A DNA stretch of 64,000 nucleotides from Marinilabiliaceae bacterium UBA5488 (lineage in GTDB: Bacteria; Bacteroidota; Bacteroidia; Bacteroidales; Marinilabiliaceae): contig DIPM01000032.1 in NCBI GenBank assembly GCA_002427105.1, positions 45,633 to 109,632 of the forward strand. Reading direction: 5' to 3'. Shown here piece after piece: positions 26,652-35,695 of this stretch (within the stretch, counting starts at the first letter, position 1; each line of letters opens with the position of its first letter). The notes beneath the pieces are model-generated. The model saw nothing but the letters and a program-made list of their open reading frames with translations. It was not told the DNA's origin and did no database searches. A program made the translations under genes and the position numbers.

Positions 26652-28208
26652 TCAGCTGTTTTTTGATTTTGGGATCGTCGGGAAATATAATCTGAAGGTC
26701 GATCCGGCCTCCGGTTTGCTCTGAAGGCTAACTTTTCCCTTATGTGATTTAATTATCTCGCAAACAAGCGACAGACCAAGGCCTGTACCTTTTACTTCAT
26801 TGGCCAGATTGTTACGGCTAACCCTATAAAACTTATCGAAAATAAGTTTTTGGTCTTTTCGGGCTATCCCGATGCCATAATCTTTTACTTCCACATAGCA
26901 CATTTTTTTATCCACTCCTGTGCTTATCTCAATTTTTCTGTTGTCTCTGCTGTATTTTACTGCATTATCAATCAGATTGATAAGCGCCTCAGCAATCGCC
27001 TGCTTGTCACCCAAAATCCGGGGGAGCGCTTCGCTGGGTTCAAAACTTACATCACAGTGATTATTCTTAAAGTGAGATTCGTAGTTTTCTATTATTTGGG
27101 TGCATATATCATTAAGCCTGCATACCTCAAACTTGTATTTTCGTTTGCCGCTCTCCAGTTGCGAGAAGTTCAATATATTGTCTATCATGCCATTTAGGCG
27201 CTCTGATTCTGCGCTGATGGTTCGGTAATAGCCTTTGATTTTTTCTTCGGAAGAGATTCTGCCCATTTCAAGGGTTTCGGCATACATGCTAATTAAGGCA
27301 AGCGGGGTGCGTATTTCGTGCGATACATTTGAAATAAACTCCGATTTGATTTGGGCAAGTTTTATTTCTTTTTTAACACTGGAATAAAGAAACCAGATGC
27401 CCGCTATTAGTATAAGAAGCACTGCGCCTAAGAGCAGCATGCCTTCTTTCACTTTTTTGGATGCCAAATCTGTTATAGTATCCTGTTTGAGAGTTATTCC
27501 AATCTTTACGGTCGGGAAAAGCCACATCTCACCTTCCTGATCGTATCTTGTTACCCCCGAAGCCTGGTCGCTAGCCCTCAGTAGTATAGTCCCTGATGGG
27601 GCGTGCAATAATTCAATAAGGAAGTTATCCCTGGCAATGGCCTGTATCCGAGGGTTGATATGATGCTGAAGAAACTGTTGCAGTTCCAACTCAATGATGC
27701 ATACAAGATTTTCGTTATCAGCTCCTTTGCAAATAAAGAGCATAGCAATACAGCTAGTCGGCGTGGGGTAAGAAATAAATTTCCTGTAGTTATTATCGTA
27801 ATATGAATTTATCTGCTCTATGGCTTCCTTTTCGCTAGTTATGATAGAGGCAAGAGCCGTATCATTTGCAGCTTCGGCGGAGCTTCTATACACTGTCTTT
27901 CCTCTTCCGTCTAAAGAGCTCAGATAAATAGTTCGTATTGATGCGTTTTCCTTGCTAAGTCGGTTGATAATAGCAGTGTCAGAGGGATGCATCAGCCACA
28001 AATCAATGCGTGAGGCCCAGTTTGAAGCTATATCCCCGGTGTAGTAGTTTATGGAAGTAATCACTGTTTCCAGTTGCTCTTTATAAACAGTGCTGATGTG
28101 TTCCTCGTTTTGATTTATCCTCGTGTATTCATAAACGATGGCGATGACAACAGGGAACAACAACAGCACAGTTAGTCCGGTTAAAATTTTTCTCAGCGCT
28201 TGCTTCAT
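26652..28208 (-). CDS. Sensor histidine kinase with large extracytoplasmic domain
   Basis: The 518-residue protein has a first membrane helix (about 8-25), a roughly 225-residue extracytoplasmic sensor region, and a second helix (about 256-275). HisKA follows with the phospho-accepting H297 in FISNVSHEIRTPLA, then the ATPase domain with LINLIDNAVKYS (N box), DYGIGIARKD (G1) and GTGLGLSLV (G2). The sensor region has no named domain that I recognise; the signal is unknown. It precedes and partners the response regulator. Confidence 0.92.
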   Translation of the reverse strand: MKQALRKILTGLTVLLLFPVVIAIVYEYTRINQNEEHISTVYKEQLETVITSINYYTGDIASNWASRIDLWLMHPSDTAIINRLSKENASIRTIYLSSLDGRGKTVYRSSAEAANDTALASIITSEKEAIEQINSYYDNNYRKFISYPTPTSCIAMLFICKGADNENLVCIIELELQQFLQHHINPRIQAIARDNFLIELLHAPSGTILLRASDQASGVTRYDQEGEMWLFPTVKIGITLKQDTITDLASKKVKEGMLLLGAVLLILIAGIWFLYSSVKKEIKLAQIKSEFISNVSHEIRTPLALISMYAETLEMGRISSEEKIKGYYRTISAESERLNGMIDNILNFSQLESGKRKYKFEVCRLNDICTQIIENYESHFKNNHCDVSFEPSEALPRILGDKQAIAEALINLIDNAVKYSRDNRKIEISTGVDKKMCYVEVKDYGIGIARKDQKLIFDKFYRVSRNNLANEVKGTGLGLSLVCEIIKSHKGKVSLQSKPEAGSTFRLYFPTIPKSKNS

Positions 28209-28325
28209 CAGATAGAACAGAATATTTGCATAAAAATATAATAACTATTTATATTTCATAAGCCATTGAACCGGAATGTTTGCATATTTAAGCTTAAGCT
28301 ATTTGCCTTATTCACAATCAGCAGA

Positions 28326-28814
28326 CTACCTGCCGCTTGTCAGCTGCGCTTTTGCTGCCTCGAAGCCTTCCTTGTAGCTCTCGTTAACAAAAGCCCTTAG
28401 TTCTTGTATTCCCGGATTCTTTTGAAGTGTGATGCAGTTGTCCTTAGAATAAAGGTAGAAATATGCATCAAAGGTGCTGCTTACCGGGTTGAACTTTTCG
28501 TGTCTGTAAACTGCAATATTGTTACGGTAAGCTACCAGTTCCATCATTTCGGATTTGCCTGTGGCTTCATTGTTAGTGTAAACAGGCATTTTTTCCCACA
28601 TCCTGCCGTCCCTGGCATACTTAATAAGGTCGCCGGTTTTAAAACTGAGCTTTTCTCCGTCCATAGTTCGGCAGATAGCCTTGGCATTACCTACCCGCAG
28701 GTTTTCACAAAAGACAGTATCCTTGTCGGTCACAACGAAATCAGTTTTAAAGGCTTGGCCATTCATAAAATGGTTCATTAATAACAGGGCTGCGATAATC
28801 ATTGTTGTTCTCAT
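28326..28814 (-). CDS. Hypothetical secreted protein
   Basis: The 162-residue product starts at an ATG at 28814, which gives a signal peptide (MRTTMIIAALLLMNHFMNG); the open frame extends further upstream to 28862 but without a signal. The mature part has no domain that I recognise; FDAYFYLYSKD and a helical C-terminus are visible. The gene precedes the kinase gene on the same strand with a 117-bp gap. A possible -7 box (TACATTTG) lies at 28860-28867 on the minus strand. Confidence 0.65.
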   Translation of the reverse strand: MRTTMIIAALLLMNHFMNGQAFKTDFVVTDKDTVFCENLRVGNAKAICRTMDGEKLSFKTGDLIKYARDGRMWEKMPVYTNNEATGKSEMMELVAYRNNIAVYRHEKFNPVSSTFDAYFYLYSKDNCITLQKNPGIQELRAFVNESYKEGFEAAKAQLTSGR

Positions 28815-28961
28815 TTCTTTCAAATTTTTATTAAACAATAGTTGATAAATATTATGAAGCAAATGTATGGTGCATAATGTATTAGCTTGTCATACGCATT
28901 TAATACGATGTCATAAATTGTCACCACTTTGTAAAAAATTTTTCTTTTTTTGTGCCTTGAC

Positions 28962-28991
28962 TTGCATGTATGATTTTTATCACTACTTTTG
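28962..28991 (+). promoter_or_regulatory. Promoter of the aromatic amino acid operon
   Basis: TTG at 28962-28964 is followed after 19 bp by TACTTTTG (28984-28991), a full match to the Bacteroidota TTG/TAnnTTTG promoter. The leader peptide ATG lies at 29011, so the untranslated start is short, as in attenuator leaders. Confidence 0.75.
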
Positions 28992-29010
28992 CATTGTTAA
29001 TGACGATACG

Positions 29011-29112
29011 ATGAGAACATACTCTTATTTTTATTACTTCTTTTTTTTCTTTTTTGGTTTCTTTAGCCAAAGGGGTTGGGTTATGTGTTTGCCTAAAAGA
29101 AGTGAAGTTTAG
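29011..29112 (+). CDS. Phe/Tyr-rich leader peptide of the aromatic operon (attenuator)
   Basis: A 33-codon frame starts at ATG 29011 and ends with TAG at 29110-29112. Residues 4-18 include nine Phe and four Tyr, in the order YSYFYYFFFFFFGFF; no other leader-like frame fits better. The gene upstream of a Phe/Tyr operon, its promoter and the downstream terminator form a typical ribosome-mediated attenuator, like E. coli pheL. Ribosome stalling at these codons when Phe-tRNA or Tyr-tRNA is scarce would leave GGGGTTGGG (29072-29080, codons 21-24) free to pair with CCCGCCCC (29134-29141) and block the terminator. A longer frame from 28867 contains the same tail but has no support for its first part. 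Confidence 0.85.
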   Translation: MRTYSYFYYFFFFFFGFFSQRGWVMCLPKRSEV

Positions 29113-29128
29113 GAGTTACAAATAAAAA

Positions 29129-29168
29129 ATAATCCCGCCCCTGTTTAACAGGAGCGGGATTTTTTTTG
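29129..29168 (+). terminator. Attenuator terminator upstream of pheA
   Basis: AATCCCGC and GCGGGATT form an 8-bp outer stem; CCTG and CAGG extend it inside, and eight T residues follow. It lies between the leader peptide and pheA, 34 bp before the pheA start, so it should end transcription when the leader is fully translated. Confidence 0.85.
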
Positions 29169-29201
29169 CAGTCAATTTAGCTTTATTATAATAAAAGAAA
29201 T

Positions 29202-30107
29202 ATGAGTCAGCAAACTGTAAAAGTAGCTATTCAAGGTTGGCCGGGAGCTAACCACGATATCGCAGCCCGTGCTTATTTCAGCGACAAAGAAGTAATTCTT
29301 GAACCATGTATGACGTTTTTTGAACTTTTTCAAAAACTTGCCGCTGATTCCTCGATGATTGGAATGGTGGCTATCGAAAATACTTTGGTCGGAAGCCTGC
29401 TATCCAACTATACTCTTCTTAAGGATTCGGGTATGGCGGTATTGGGTGAACACAGACTGAGGATCAGGCACCAATTGATGGCTCTGCCCGGTCAGACGAT
29501 TGAAGATATAAGGGAAGTTCACTCACATCCCATGGCCCTGGCGCAGTGCGAACACTTTCTGAGGGCATATCCTCATATCCGGCTTATTGAATCGGAGGAT
29601 ACGGCATTGAGTGCTAAACTAATAAGTGAGAACGAAAGTAAAGGGGTGGCCGCGATAGCCTCCTCGCTTGCTGCCAAAATGTATAATCTCAATATTATTG
29701 CCAGAGATATTGAAACTAACAAGCATAATTACACCCGCTTTTTAGTCGTCGGACGCAAAGATGAGTTGGATTATACTCGTCGCCTGTCGCAGGGGAAAAT
29801 TAACAAATCGGCGCTGGTATTCGCGCTTCCCCACGAGGAAGGAAGCCTCTCTAAGATTCTTACTATTCTGGCTTTCTATAATATTAACCTTACTAAGATT
29901 CAGTCGCTTCCCATTATAGGGCAGGAGTGGGAGTATCTCTTTTATATTGATGTCTTGTTTAATGATTATCAACGCTACCGTCAGTCTTTAGATGCTATTC
30001 GTCCCCTAACGCGACAATTACGTGAGTTGGGTGAGTTTGAAGCTGCCGATACCCTCTACGAGACTAACGGAGGAGCTAAGGTAGAAAAAGTTGAAACCGG
30101 GCACTAG
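29202..30107 (+). CDS. pheA: Prephenate dehydratase (PheA)
   Basis: PheA converts prephenate to phenylpyruvate. The 301-residue protein has the dehydratase domain (1-190) with VAIENTLVGSL (the substrate loop), VHSHPMALAQC, and the catalytic THR-Arg-Phe motif as NYTRFLVVG. An ACT domain follows (about 200-285; HEEGSLSKIL and LTKIQSLPI), which normally binds Phe as feedback inhibitor. No chorismate mutase domain is present; that activity is on the third gene of this operon. First structural gene of the operon, 20 bp before the aminotransferase. Confidence 0.95.
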   Translation: MSQQTVKVAIQGWPGANHDIAARAYFSDKEVILEPCMTFFELFQKLAADSSMIGMVAIENTLVGSLLSNYTLLKDSGMAVLGEHRLRIRHQLMALPGQTIEDIREVHSHPMALAQCEHFLRAYPHIRLIESEDTALSAKLISENESKGVAAIASSLAAKMYNLNIIARDIETNKHNYTRFLVVGRKDELDYTRRLSQGKINKSALVFALPHEEGSLSKILTILAFYNINLTKIQSLPIIGQEWEYLFYIDVLFNDYQRYRQSLDAIRPLTRQLRELGEFEAADTLYETNGGAKVEKVETGH

Positions 30108-30127
30108 CCTGCAAACAGATAAATATT

Positions 30128-31291
30128 ATGATTAAACCGGCAGATAGAATTAATAGTGTTGAGGAATACTACTTTTCAGTTAAGCTGAAACAAATTGATA
30201 AGATGCGTGCCAGGGGAAAGGATGTTATCAACCTTGGCATTGGAAGCCCCGACAGAGCACCCGCTCCGGAAGTGATAGAAACCCTTAACGCGGCTGCTAA
30301 ACAGGATAATGTACATGGCTATCAGAGCTATATTGGGATTCCTGCTCTACGCAATGGCTTTGCAGCCTGGTATAAACGTAGTTATAATGTTGAGCTTGAT
30401 GCTGAATCTGAGGTCTTGCCGCTTATGGGCTCAAAGGAGGGTATTATGCATATATCCATGGCTTTTCTTAATCCCGGCGATGAGGTCCTGGTTCCCAATC
30501 CGGGCTATCCGACCTATAGTGCTGTTACAAATCTTGTAGGTGCCAAAGCTCGCTTTTATGAGCTTAAGGAGTCAAATTCCTGGCAGCCCGACCTTGCTGC
30601 CATCGAGAGGGAGGATTTGTCGAAGGTGAAGCTTATGTGGCTTAATTATCCCAATATGCCCACCGGAGCGCCTGCCGACAGGGCTGTGATGGAGCGGGTT
30701 ATTGCTTTTGGCAAAAAGCATAATATCGTGATTTGTAATGATAATCCCTATAGTTTTATTTTGAACCCTGAACCAAGTAGCATTTTGTCTGTTGAAGGAG
30801 CTAAGGATATAGCTATTGAGCTTAACTCGCTCAGCAAATCCCACAATATGGCAGGCTGGCGTATTGGTATGGCTGCCTCTAATAAGGATTTTATCTCTTA
30901 TGTGCTTAGAGTGAAGAGTAATATGGACTCGGGTATGTTTCGTCCTCTTCAGGAGGCAGCGGCCAAGGCTCTTGACTGCGACCCTTCCTGGTATGAGCAG
31001 GTGAATAAAGTTTATGCACAACGCCGTAGCTTAGTCTTTGAATTGATGGATATTTTAGGATGCAGCTATGATGCTAAGCAAGTGGGACTCTTTGTTTGGG
31101 GGCGTATTCCATCGAAATATGCCAGGGGGCAGGAACTTAGCGATTTGCTTTTAGAAAAAGCTGATGTTTTTATTACGCCCGGGTTTATTTTTGGCAGTAT
31201 GGGTGAGCCATATATCCGAATTTCTTTGTGTACTACCTTAGAACGTTTGTCTGAATCAATTTCCAGAGTAAAACAAATTAGTAATATTTAA
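30128..31291 (+). CDS. Class I/II aminotransferase, probable aromatic transaminase
   Basis: The 387-residue PLP enzyme shows INLGIGSPDRAP, GYQSYIG, the nucleotide-proximal LVPNPGYPTY, WLNYPNMPTGA (substrate Asn), DNPYSF and the Schiff-base lysine K237 in SLSKSHNMAGWRIG, with R245 close by. In this operon it most likely makes phenylalanine and tyrosine from phenylpyruvate and hydroxyphenylpyruvate; the family alone (AspB/DapL-like) would not decide this. It is 20 bp after pheA and 5 bp before the DAHP synthase gene. Confidence 0.9.
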   Translation: MIKPADRINSVEEYYFSVKLKQIDKMRARGKDVINLGIGSPDRAPAPEVIETLNAAAKQDNVHGYQSYIGIPALRNGFAAWYKRSYNVELDAESEVLPLMGSKEGIMHISMAFLNPGDEVLVPNPGYPTYSAVTNLVGAKARFYELKESNSWQPDLAAIEREDLSKVKLMWLNYPNMPTGAPADRAVMERVIAFGKKHNIVICNDNPYSFILNPEPSSILSVEGAKDIAIELNSLSKSHNMAGWRIGMAASNKDFISYVLRVKSNMDSGMFRPLQEAAAKALDCDPSWYEQVNKVYAQRRSLVFELMDILGCSYDAKQVGLFVWGRIPSKYARGQELSDLLLEKADVFITPGFIFGSMGEPYIRISLCTTLERLSESISRVKQISNI

Positions 31292-31296
31292 TAGCC

Positions 31297-32400
31297 ATGA
31301 CACATTTAAAAATAGAAGCCCTAAATTTCCCGGGAGTTGAACAAAAACGCCCGATGATTATAGCCGGCCCCTGTAGTGCCGAGACTGAAGAACAAACTCT
31401 TTCAACAGCCCGCTTGCTCTCAGCCATAGGGGTGAAACTGTTTAGAGCAGGTATATGGAAGCCGCGTACGCGCCCCGGAGCCTTCGAGGGTGTTGGCTCA
31501 ATTGGTCTGCCCTGGTTGAGAAGGGTGAAAGAGGAAACAGGAATGTATATTGGTGTGGAAGTGGCTACCGCTCATCACGTGCACGAGGCTATCAAGCATG
31601 GAGTGGATATGATGTGGATTGGTGCCCGCACTTCTGCCAACCCTTTTGCTGTTCAGGAAGTGGCAGATGCCTTGAAAGGGATTAATATCCCGGTTCTGGT
31701 TAAGAATCCCGTGAATCCGGATTTGGACCTTTGGATTGGGGCGCTGGAACGCATAAATAACGCGGGTATAACACGACTTGCTGCTATTCACCGCGGCTTT
31801 AGCACTTATGATAAGTCGGAATTCCGAAACCATCCGCAATGGCAGATTCCTATCGAGCTTCGCCGCCGCATTCCGGAGCTTCCTATTATTACCGACCCAA
31901 GCCATATCGGTGGCAAACGCTCGCTGATTGCCGAAATTAGTCAGGAGGCAATGGACCTTAACTTCGACGGATTGATAATTGAAACACATTGCAATCCCGA
32001 CAAGGCCTGGAGTGATGCCTCGCAGCAGGTCACACCCGAGGCCTTGAAAAAAATTCTTGACGAGCTGGTGCTGCGTCGTCCAAAAATTGGAGATACTCCT
32101 CGTAATACCCTCGATGAGTTACGTAAAACTATTGATAAACTTGATAATGACCTGCTCGATGTGCTCAAGGAGCGTATGAAGATTTCGGAGGCCATAGGTA
32201 AGTATAAATATGAGAATAATATCACCATCCTCCAGGCAAGAAGATATGACGAGATTATGAACGACCGTAAGGCGAGGGCGCTTTCCCGGGGCTTGGATGC
32301 CGACTTTGTAACAGAAATATTTGAGGCTATTCACGAAGAGTCTATCAGTCGTCAAAGTGCTATTATGAACAGGGAACTTAAGAACAAGGAAGAGAAATAA
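31297..32400 (+). CDS. DAHP synthase fused to C-terminal chorismate mutase
   Basis: The 367-residue protein has two domains. Residues 1-265 form a KDO8P/DAHP synthase of the I-beta type (IIAGPCSAET at 22-30, KPRTRPGAFEG at 55-65, THCNPDKAWSDA, and TDPSHIGGKR), which makes the first shikimate pathway compound from PEP and erythrose-4-phosphate. Residues 268-360 form an AroQ chorismate mutase (LDELRKTIDKLDNDLLDVL ... RMKISEAIGKYK). The fused mutase both supplies prephenate to neighbours pheA and tyrA and may carry feedback control, as in related fusions. It is the third gene of the operon. Confidence 0.93.
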   Translation: MTHLKIEALNFPGVEQKRPMIIAGPCSAETEEQTLSTARLLSAIGVKLFRAGIWKPRTRPGAFEGVGSIGLPWLRRVKEETGMYIGVEVATAHHVHEAIKHGVDMMWIGARTSANPFAVQEVADALKGINIPVLVKNPVNPDLDLWIGALERINNAGITRLAAIHRGFSTYDKSEFRNHPQWQIPIELRRRIPELPIITDPSHIGGKRSLIAEISQEAMDLNFDGLIIETHCNPDKAWSDASQQVTPEALKKILDELVLRRPKIGDTPRNTLDELRKTIDKLDNDLLDVLKERMKISEAIGKYKYENNITILQARRYDEIMNDRKARALSRGLDADFVTEIFEAIHEESISRQSAIMNRELKNKEEK

Positions 32401-32418
32401 CGAATAAATCCTGAAAAG

Positions 32419-33195
32419 ATGAGAATATGCGTACTTGGCGCCGGAAAAATGGGCACATGGCTGACCGATGCCTTATGTTTGCAACACGAAGTGGCTGTCT
32501 TCGACCCCAATAGGGAGCGCCTGAGGTATGTTTTTAACACCCAGAGGCTTACTTCTTTTGAAGAGATAAGTGCTTTTGCCCCGGAATTGCTTATTAATTG
32601 TGTTACTCTGCAATATACGATTCAATCGTTTAAGGATGTATTACCTTATATTCCCGAAAATTGTATCCTCTCCGACATAGCATCAGTAAAGACGGGATTC
32701 TTCGATTACTACAAAAGTACCGGACGCCGCTTTGTCTCCACTCACCCTATGTTTGGACCAACCTTCGCCAACCTTAAGGATCTGAGCGCCCACCATGCTA
32801 TTATTATTACTGAATCCGATCATCTGGGAAAGGCTTTTTTTAAAGACTTTTTCGGCTCCCTGGGATTGAATATTCATCAATATTCCTTTGAAGAGCATGA
32901 TGAGACTATTGCATATTCGCTTTCTATTCCCTTTTCATCCACATTGGTATTTGCGGCCTGCATGAAGAAGCAGGATGCGCCGGGAACGACCTTTAAGAAA
33001 CATATGGATATCGCCAAAGGCTTGTTGTCTGAAGATGATTATCTGCTTACCGAGATACTGTTTAATCCATATACTGCAGGACAAGTGGAGAAAATACGCA
33101 AAGAGCTCAAAGATTTGCTCGATTTAATAAAATTACATGACACAGAAGGCTTGCAACAATTCATTAATCGCGTCCGCAAGAATGTAGAAGGGTAG
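32419..33195 (+). CDS. tyrA: Prephenate dehydrogenase (TyrA)
   Basis: TyrA oxidises prephenate to hydroxyphenylpyruvate. The 258-residue protein has an NAD(P)-binding Rossmann start (GAGKMG, residues 7-12), ILSDIASVKTGFF, HPMFGPTFANLKDL and a helical C-terminal dimer domain. It is somewhat shorter than the usual 280-300 residues but complete. It follows the DAHP synthase-mutase gene by 18 bp and is the last gene of the operon; a repeat hairpin follows at 33273. Confidence 0.9.
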   Translation: MRICVLGAGKMGTWLTDALCLQHEVAVFDPNRERLRYVFNTQRLTSFEEISAFAPELLINCVTLQYTIQSFKDVLPYIPENCILSDIASVKTGFFDYYKSTGRRFVSTHPMFGPTFANLKDLSAHHAIIITESDHLGKAFFKDFFGSLGLNIHQYSFEEHDETIAYSLSIPFSSTLVFAACMKKQDAPGTTFKKHMDIAKGLLSEDDYLLTEILFNPYTAGQVEKIRKELKDLLDLIKLHDTEGLQQFINRVRKNVEG

Positions 33196-33272
33196 GAGGG
33201 GCATGAGTTATGAGTTATGGGTGATTAGTGATTAGTGATTAGTGATAGTTATGAGTGATGGGTTTAGCCGCT

Positions 33273-33360
33273 GCCGCACGAATCTTTCGTGTGGCTTGCT
33301 GCTAATACGCTAAATTGCTATCCTTCCACCCTCCACCCTCTATCTTCTATCTTCCACCCT
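33273..33360 (+). repeat. Dispersed repeat: hairpin block plus pyrimidine-rich run (copy 1)
   Basis: GCCGCACGAA and TTCGTGTGGC (33273-33295) form a stem around TCT, followed by GCTAA-rich DNA and CCACCCTC/CTATCTTC pyrimidine-rich tandem units. The same block occurs at 39222 and 39978. Just before it, from about 33196, lies GATTAGT tandem DNA. Its place after tyrA could make the hairpin a terminator. Confidence 0.75.
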
Positions 33361-33448
33361 CTATTTCCTACCTTCAAATCCGACTAATCTGCGTACATTT
33401 GGGGCTTGTTTATTGTCAAAATCGTAGAAAAAAAATAAAATAAATAGA

Positions 33449-34186
33449 ATGAAAAGCGATATAATTTTTGGGATACGCGCCGTAATAGAAGCGGTTGAAA
33501 GCGGAAAAAGCATTGAGAAGGTCTTTGTTAGGGCAGGCTCGCAGGGTGAACTGTTCAATGAGCTGATGCTTGTGTTGAAGCAGAATAATATAGTATGGCA
33601 AAAAGTGCCTCTTGAACGCATTAATCGCCTCACTACCAAAAACCATCAGGGTGTAGTGGCCCTGAGTTCACCCATTGAATACCAAGATATTGAAAAGGTG
33701 GTCGAAGCGACGCTGGCTGAAGGCAGGCTGCCTTTCGTAATTATTCTTGATGGGCTTACCGATGTGCGTAACTTTGGCGCTATTGCCCGTACTGCACTAT
33801 GCGCCGGTGTTGACGCTATCGTGATGCCCGGGAAAGGCAGCGCTCAAATTAATGCCGACGCGATAAAGACTTCGGCAGGCGCTCTCTTTAGCATACCGGT
33901 GTGCCGCGTTAGTAAGCTCTGGTATGTTATGAAGTATCTCAAGGAGAAGGGCTTTGCTATCTATGGTGCCTCCGAGAAAAGTGATTTTACTTATTATAAT
34001 GCTGACTTTAAGCAAGCGCTGGCGCTGGTTATGGGCGCGGAGGATAAAGGCATATCTTCACAGGTAGAAAAGATGATTGATCAATTTATCTCCATTCCTC
34101 TTGAAGGCGATATTGCTTCGCTCAACGTTTCAGTCGCCGCGGGCATCATCCTTTTTGAAGCCCTTAAACAGCGCGCTGTTCAATGA
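33449..34186 (+). CDS. rlmB: 23S rRNA (guanosine-2'-O-)-methyltransferase (RlmB-like)
   Basis: The 245-residue SPOUT enzyme has an N-terminal substrate-binding domain (FGIRAVIEAVESG) and the TrmH core: ILDGLTDVRNFGAIARTA (motif 1), VMGAEDKGIS (motif 2) and IPLEGDIASLNVSVAAGI (motif 3 with the SAM knot). It methylates the ribose of a guanosine in 23S rRNA (G2251 in E. coli). It stands alone, between the phe operon and a 328-bp gap. Confidence 0.9.
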   Translation: MKSDIIFGIRAVIEAVESGKSIEKVFVRAGSQGELFNELMLVLKQNNIVWQKVPLERINRLTTKNHQGVVALSSPIEYQDIEKVVEATLAEGRLPFVIILDGLTDVRNFGAIARTALCAGVDAIVMPGKGSAQINADAIKTSAGALFSIPVCRVSKLWYVMKYLKEKGFAIYGASEKSDFTYYNADFKQALALVMGAEDKGISSQVEKMIDQFISIPLEGDIASLNVSVAAGIILFEALKQRAVQ

Positions 34187-34514
34187 GTACTGTTCAGTGA
34201 AAAGTTATTACCAGGCAGTTAACAGCAAGCACTTAGCCTTTATTACGAAAAATCCGGGCTTTAACTTAAAAAGTGTGAAATATAGCCAAAAAATGATGCG
34301 GGATTGCTAATTTGGCAATAGAGGATATCCTTCATTGTATCAGTTGATTTGGCCTTAGTTTGGAAAAGGGACTATTCGACGACTTTTTTCCCTTGGGCGA
34401 AACCGACCTCTTTTATAATTACTTATTTGCATTTCTCTCTTTTTTTTGTCTAAATTCGAGTTTTTTGAATGCAAAAAGATATTATCCATTTAGTATTCAT
34501 TTAATAGTTTCTTC
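34187..34514. other. Intergenic region with no recognised feature
   Basis: The 328 bp between rlmB and the URO-D-like gene is AT-rich. I see no open frame with coding signs, no strong hairpin, and only a degenerate -7-like sequence (TTATTTGC near 34425). Confidence 0.5.
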
Positions 34515-35582
34515 ATGAAAAATAAGGAGAGAGTTCTAAAAGCCTTAAACCATGAGCAGCCTGACCGCGTACCTTTTTTTTACTGGGGAGTTCCGGAGTT
34601 TACGAACAAGATGGTTAACCATCTCGGGTTGGCAAGCAGGGACGAATTGATGGATTTTTTGGATGTCGATTTTAGATGGGTGGAGCCTAAATACATAGGG
34701 CCCAGACTGATTTCAGGAAATAACGGGGAAGCCCTTAAAAAAGATATTTGGGGTGTTGAATATAAGTTTGTAGGACGTGGCGACCTGAAATATTGGGATA
34801 CTTCTGTTTTTCCCCTTCTAGGGATTACCGACCCGGCTGTTCTGGCCGACTACCCGTGGCCAACTGCCGATTTGTTCGACTTTTCGGTTTTGGATGAGCA
34901 ATTAGAGAAATACAAAGATTTTGCTATTATGACAGCGCCGGGTTTCTCATCTCCCGGACTCTTCCGTATTATTCAGCGTCTTATCGGTCGCGATGAGTTT
35001 TTGGATGTTATGATGTACCATCCTAAGTTCTTTCAGGTTCTGGTGGAAAAGGTGTCAGGTTTCTATTATTCCTTTATAGAAAGATTTTTTGAAGCGGCCG
35101 GCGATAGGGTTGATTTTATCCGTATCGCGGATGACTTTGGTTCTCACGGGGGGTTAATTGTAAGCAATGAGATTTGGGCGGAAGTTGTTCGACCCGTCTT
35201 CGAGAAGTATTACGAAATACCTAAAAAGCATGGCGCCCGCTTATATATGCACAGCTGTGGAGCCGTTCGTAAGCTGCTTCCCGAGTTTATAACCGTTGGT
35301 GCCGAGGTGCTTGACCCTATTCAAACGCGCGCTGCCGGGATGGCTCCCGAAGGCTTGAAGAAGGACTTTGGCTCTTATATTACCTTCTGTGGTGCAGTGG
35401 ACGAGGAACTACTGCTTAGGCGCGGAACTCCTGCCAAGGTTAAGGAAGGGGTTAAAGAATTGCTTGACGTAATGGCTCCGGGAGGCGGATTTATTCTGGG
35501 TCCTTCTCACAAAATAAAGGTTGAAACACCTGTTGAAAATGTTGTAGCTATGTACGAAGCCGCCCGTGAGTGGCACTACTAA
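34515..35582 (+). CDS. URO-D-like corrinoid methyltransferase of the MtaA/CmuA kind
   Basis: The 355-residue protein has the uroporphyrinogen decarboxylase fold (starts KNKERVLKALNHEQPDRVPFF, with the DRVP motif) but carries a zinc site as in MtaA/CmuA methyltransferases: MHSCG (HxC) and FCGAVD (second Cys). It therefore probably transfers methyl groups from a corrinoid protein to a thiol such as homocysteine or coenzyme M, rather than decarboxylating uroporphyrinogen. No corrinoid protein is adjacent. It lies 113 bp upstream of the decarboxylase gamma subunit and on the same strand. Confidence 0.8.
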   Translation: MKNKERVLKALNHEQPDRVPFFYWGVPEFTNKMVNHLGLASRDELMDFLDVDFRWVEPKYIGPRLISGNNGEALKKDIWGVEYKFVGRGDLKYWDTSVFPLLGITDPAVLADYPWPTADLFDFSVLDEQLEKYKDFAIMTAPGFSSPGLFRIIQRLIGRDEFLDVMMYHPKFFQVLVEKVSGFYYSFIERFFEAAGDRVDFIRIADDFGSHGGLIVSNEIWAEVVRPVFEKYYEIPKKHGARLYMHSCGAVRKLLPEFITVGAEVLDPIQTRAAGMAPEGLKKDFGSYITFCGAVDEELLLRRGTPAKVKEGVKELLDVMAPGGGFILGPSHKIKVETPVENVVAMYEAAREWHY

Positions 35583-35695
35583 GCCGTAATAGGCGGAGTC
35601 TGTATCATCCTGCCAAAGGCTGAGCTCTCACTTAATATTCTGTTTGTACAAATGCTAAAATTTGTTTATTATTGTAAGCTACTAAATATTATATT

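Noticed and set aside
28867..29112. An 81-residue open frame upstream of pheA
   Set aside because: Only the last 33 codons, from the ATG at 29011, fit the promoter and attenuator layout. The first 48 codons lie across and upstream of the promoter and have no coding support.
34515..35582. HemE (uroporphyrinogen decarboxylase)
   Set aside because: The zinc-type MHSCG and FCGAVD motifs point to the MtaA/CmuA methyltransferase group rather than to a haem enzyme.
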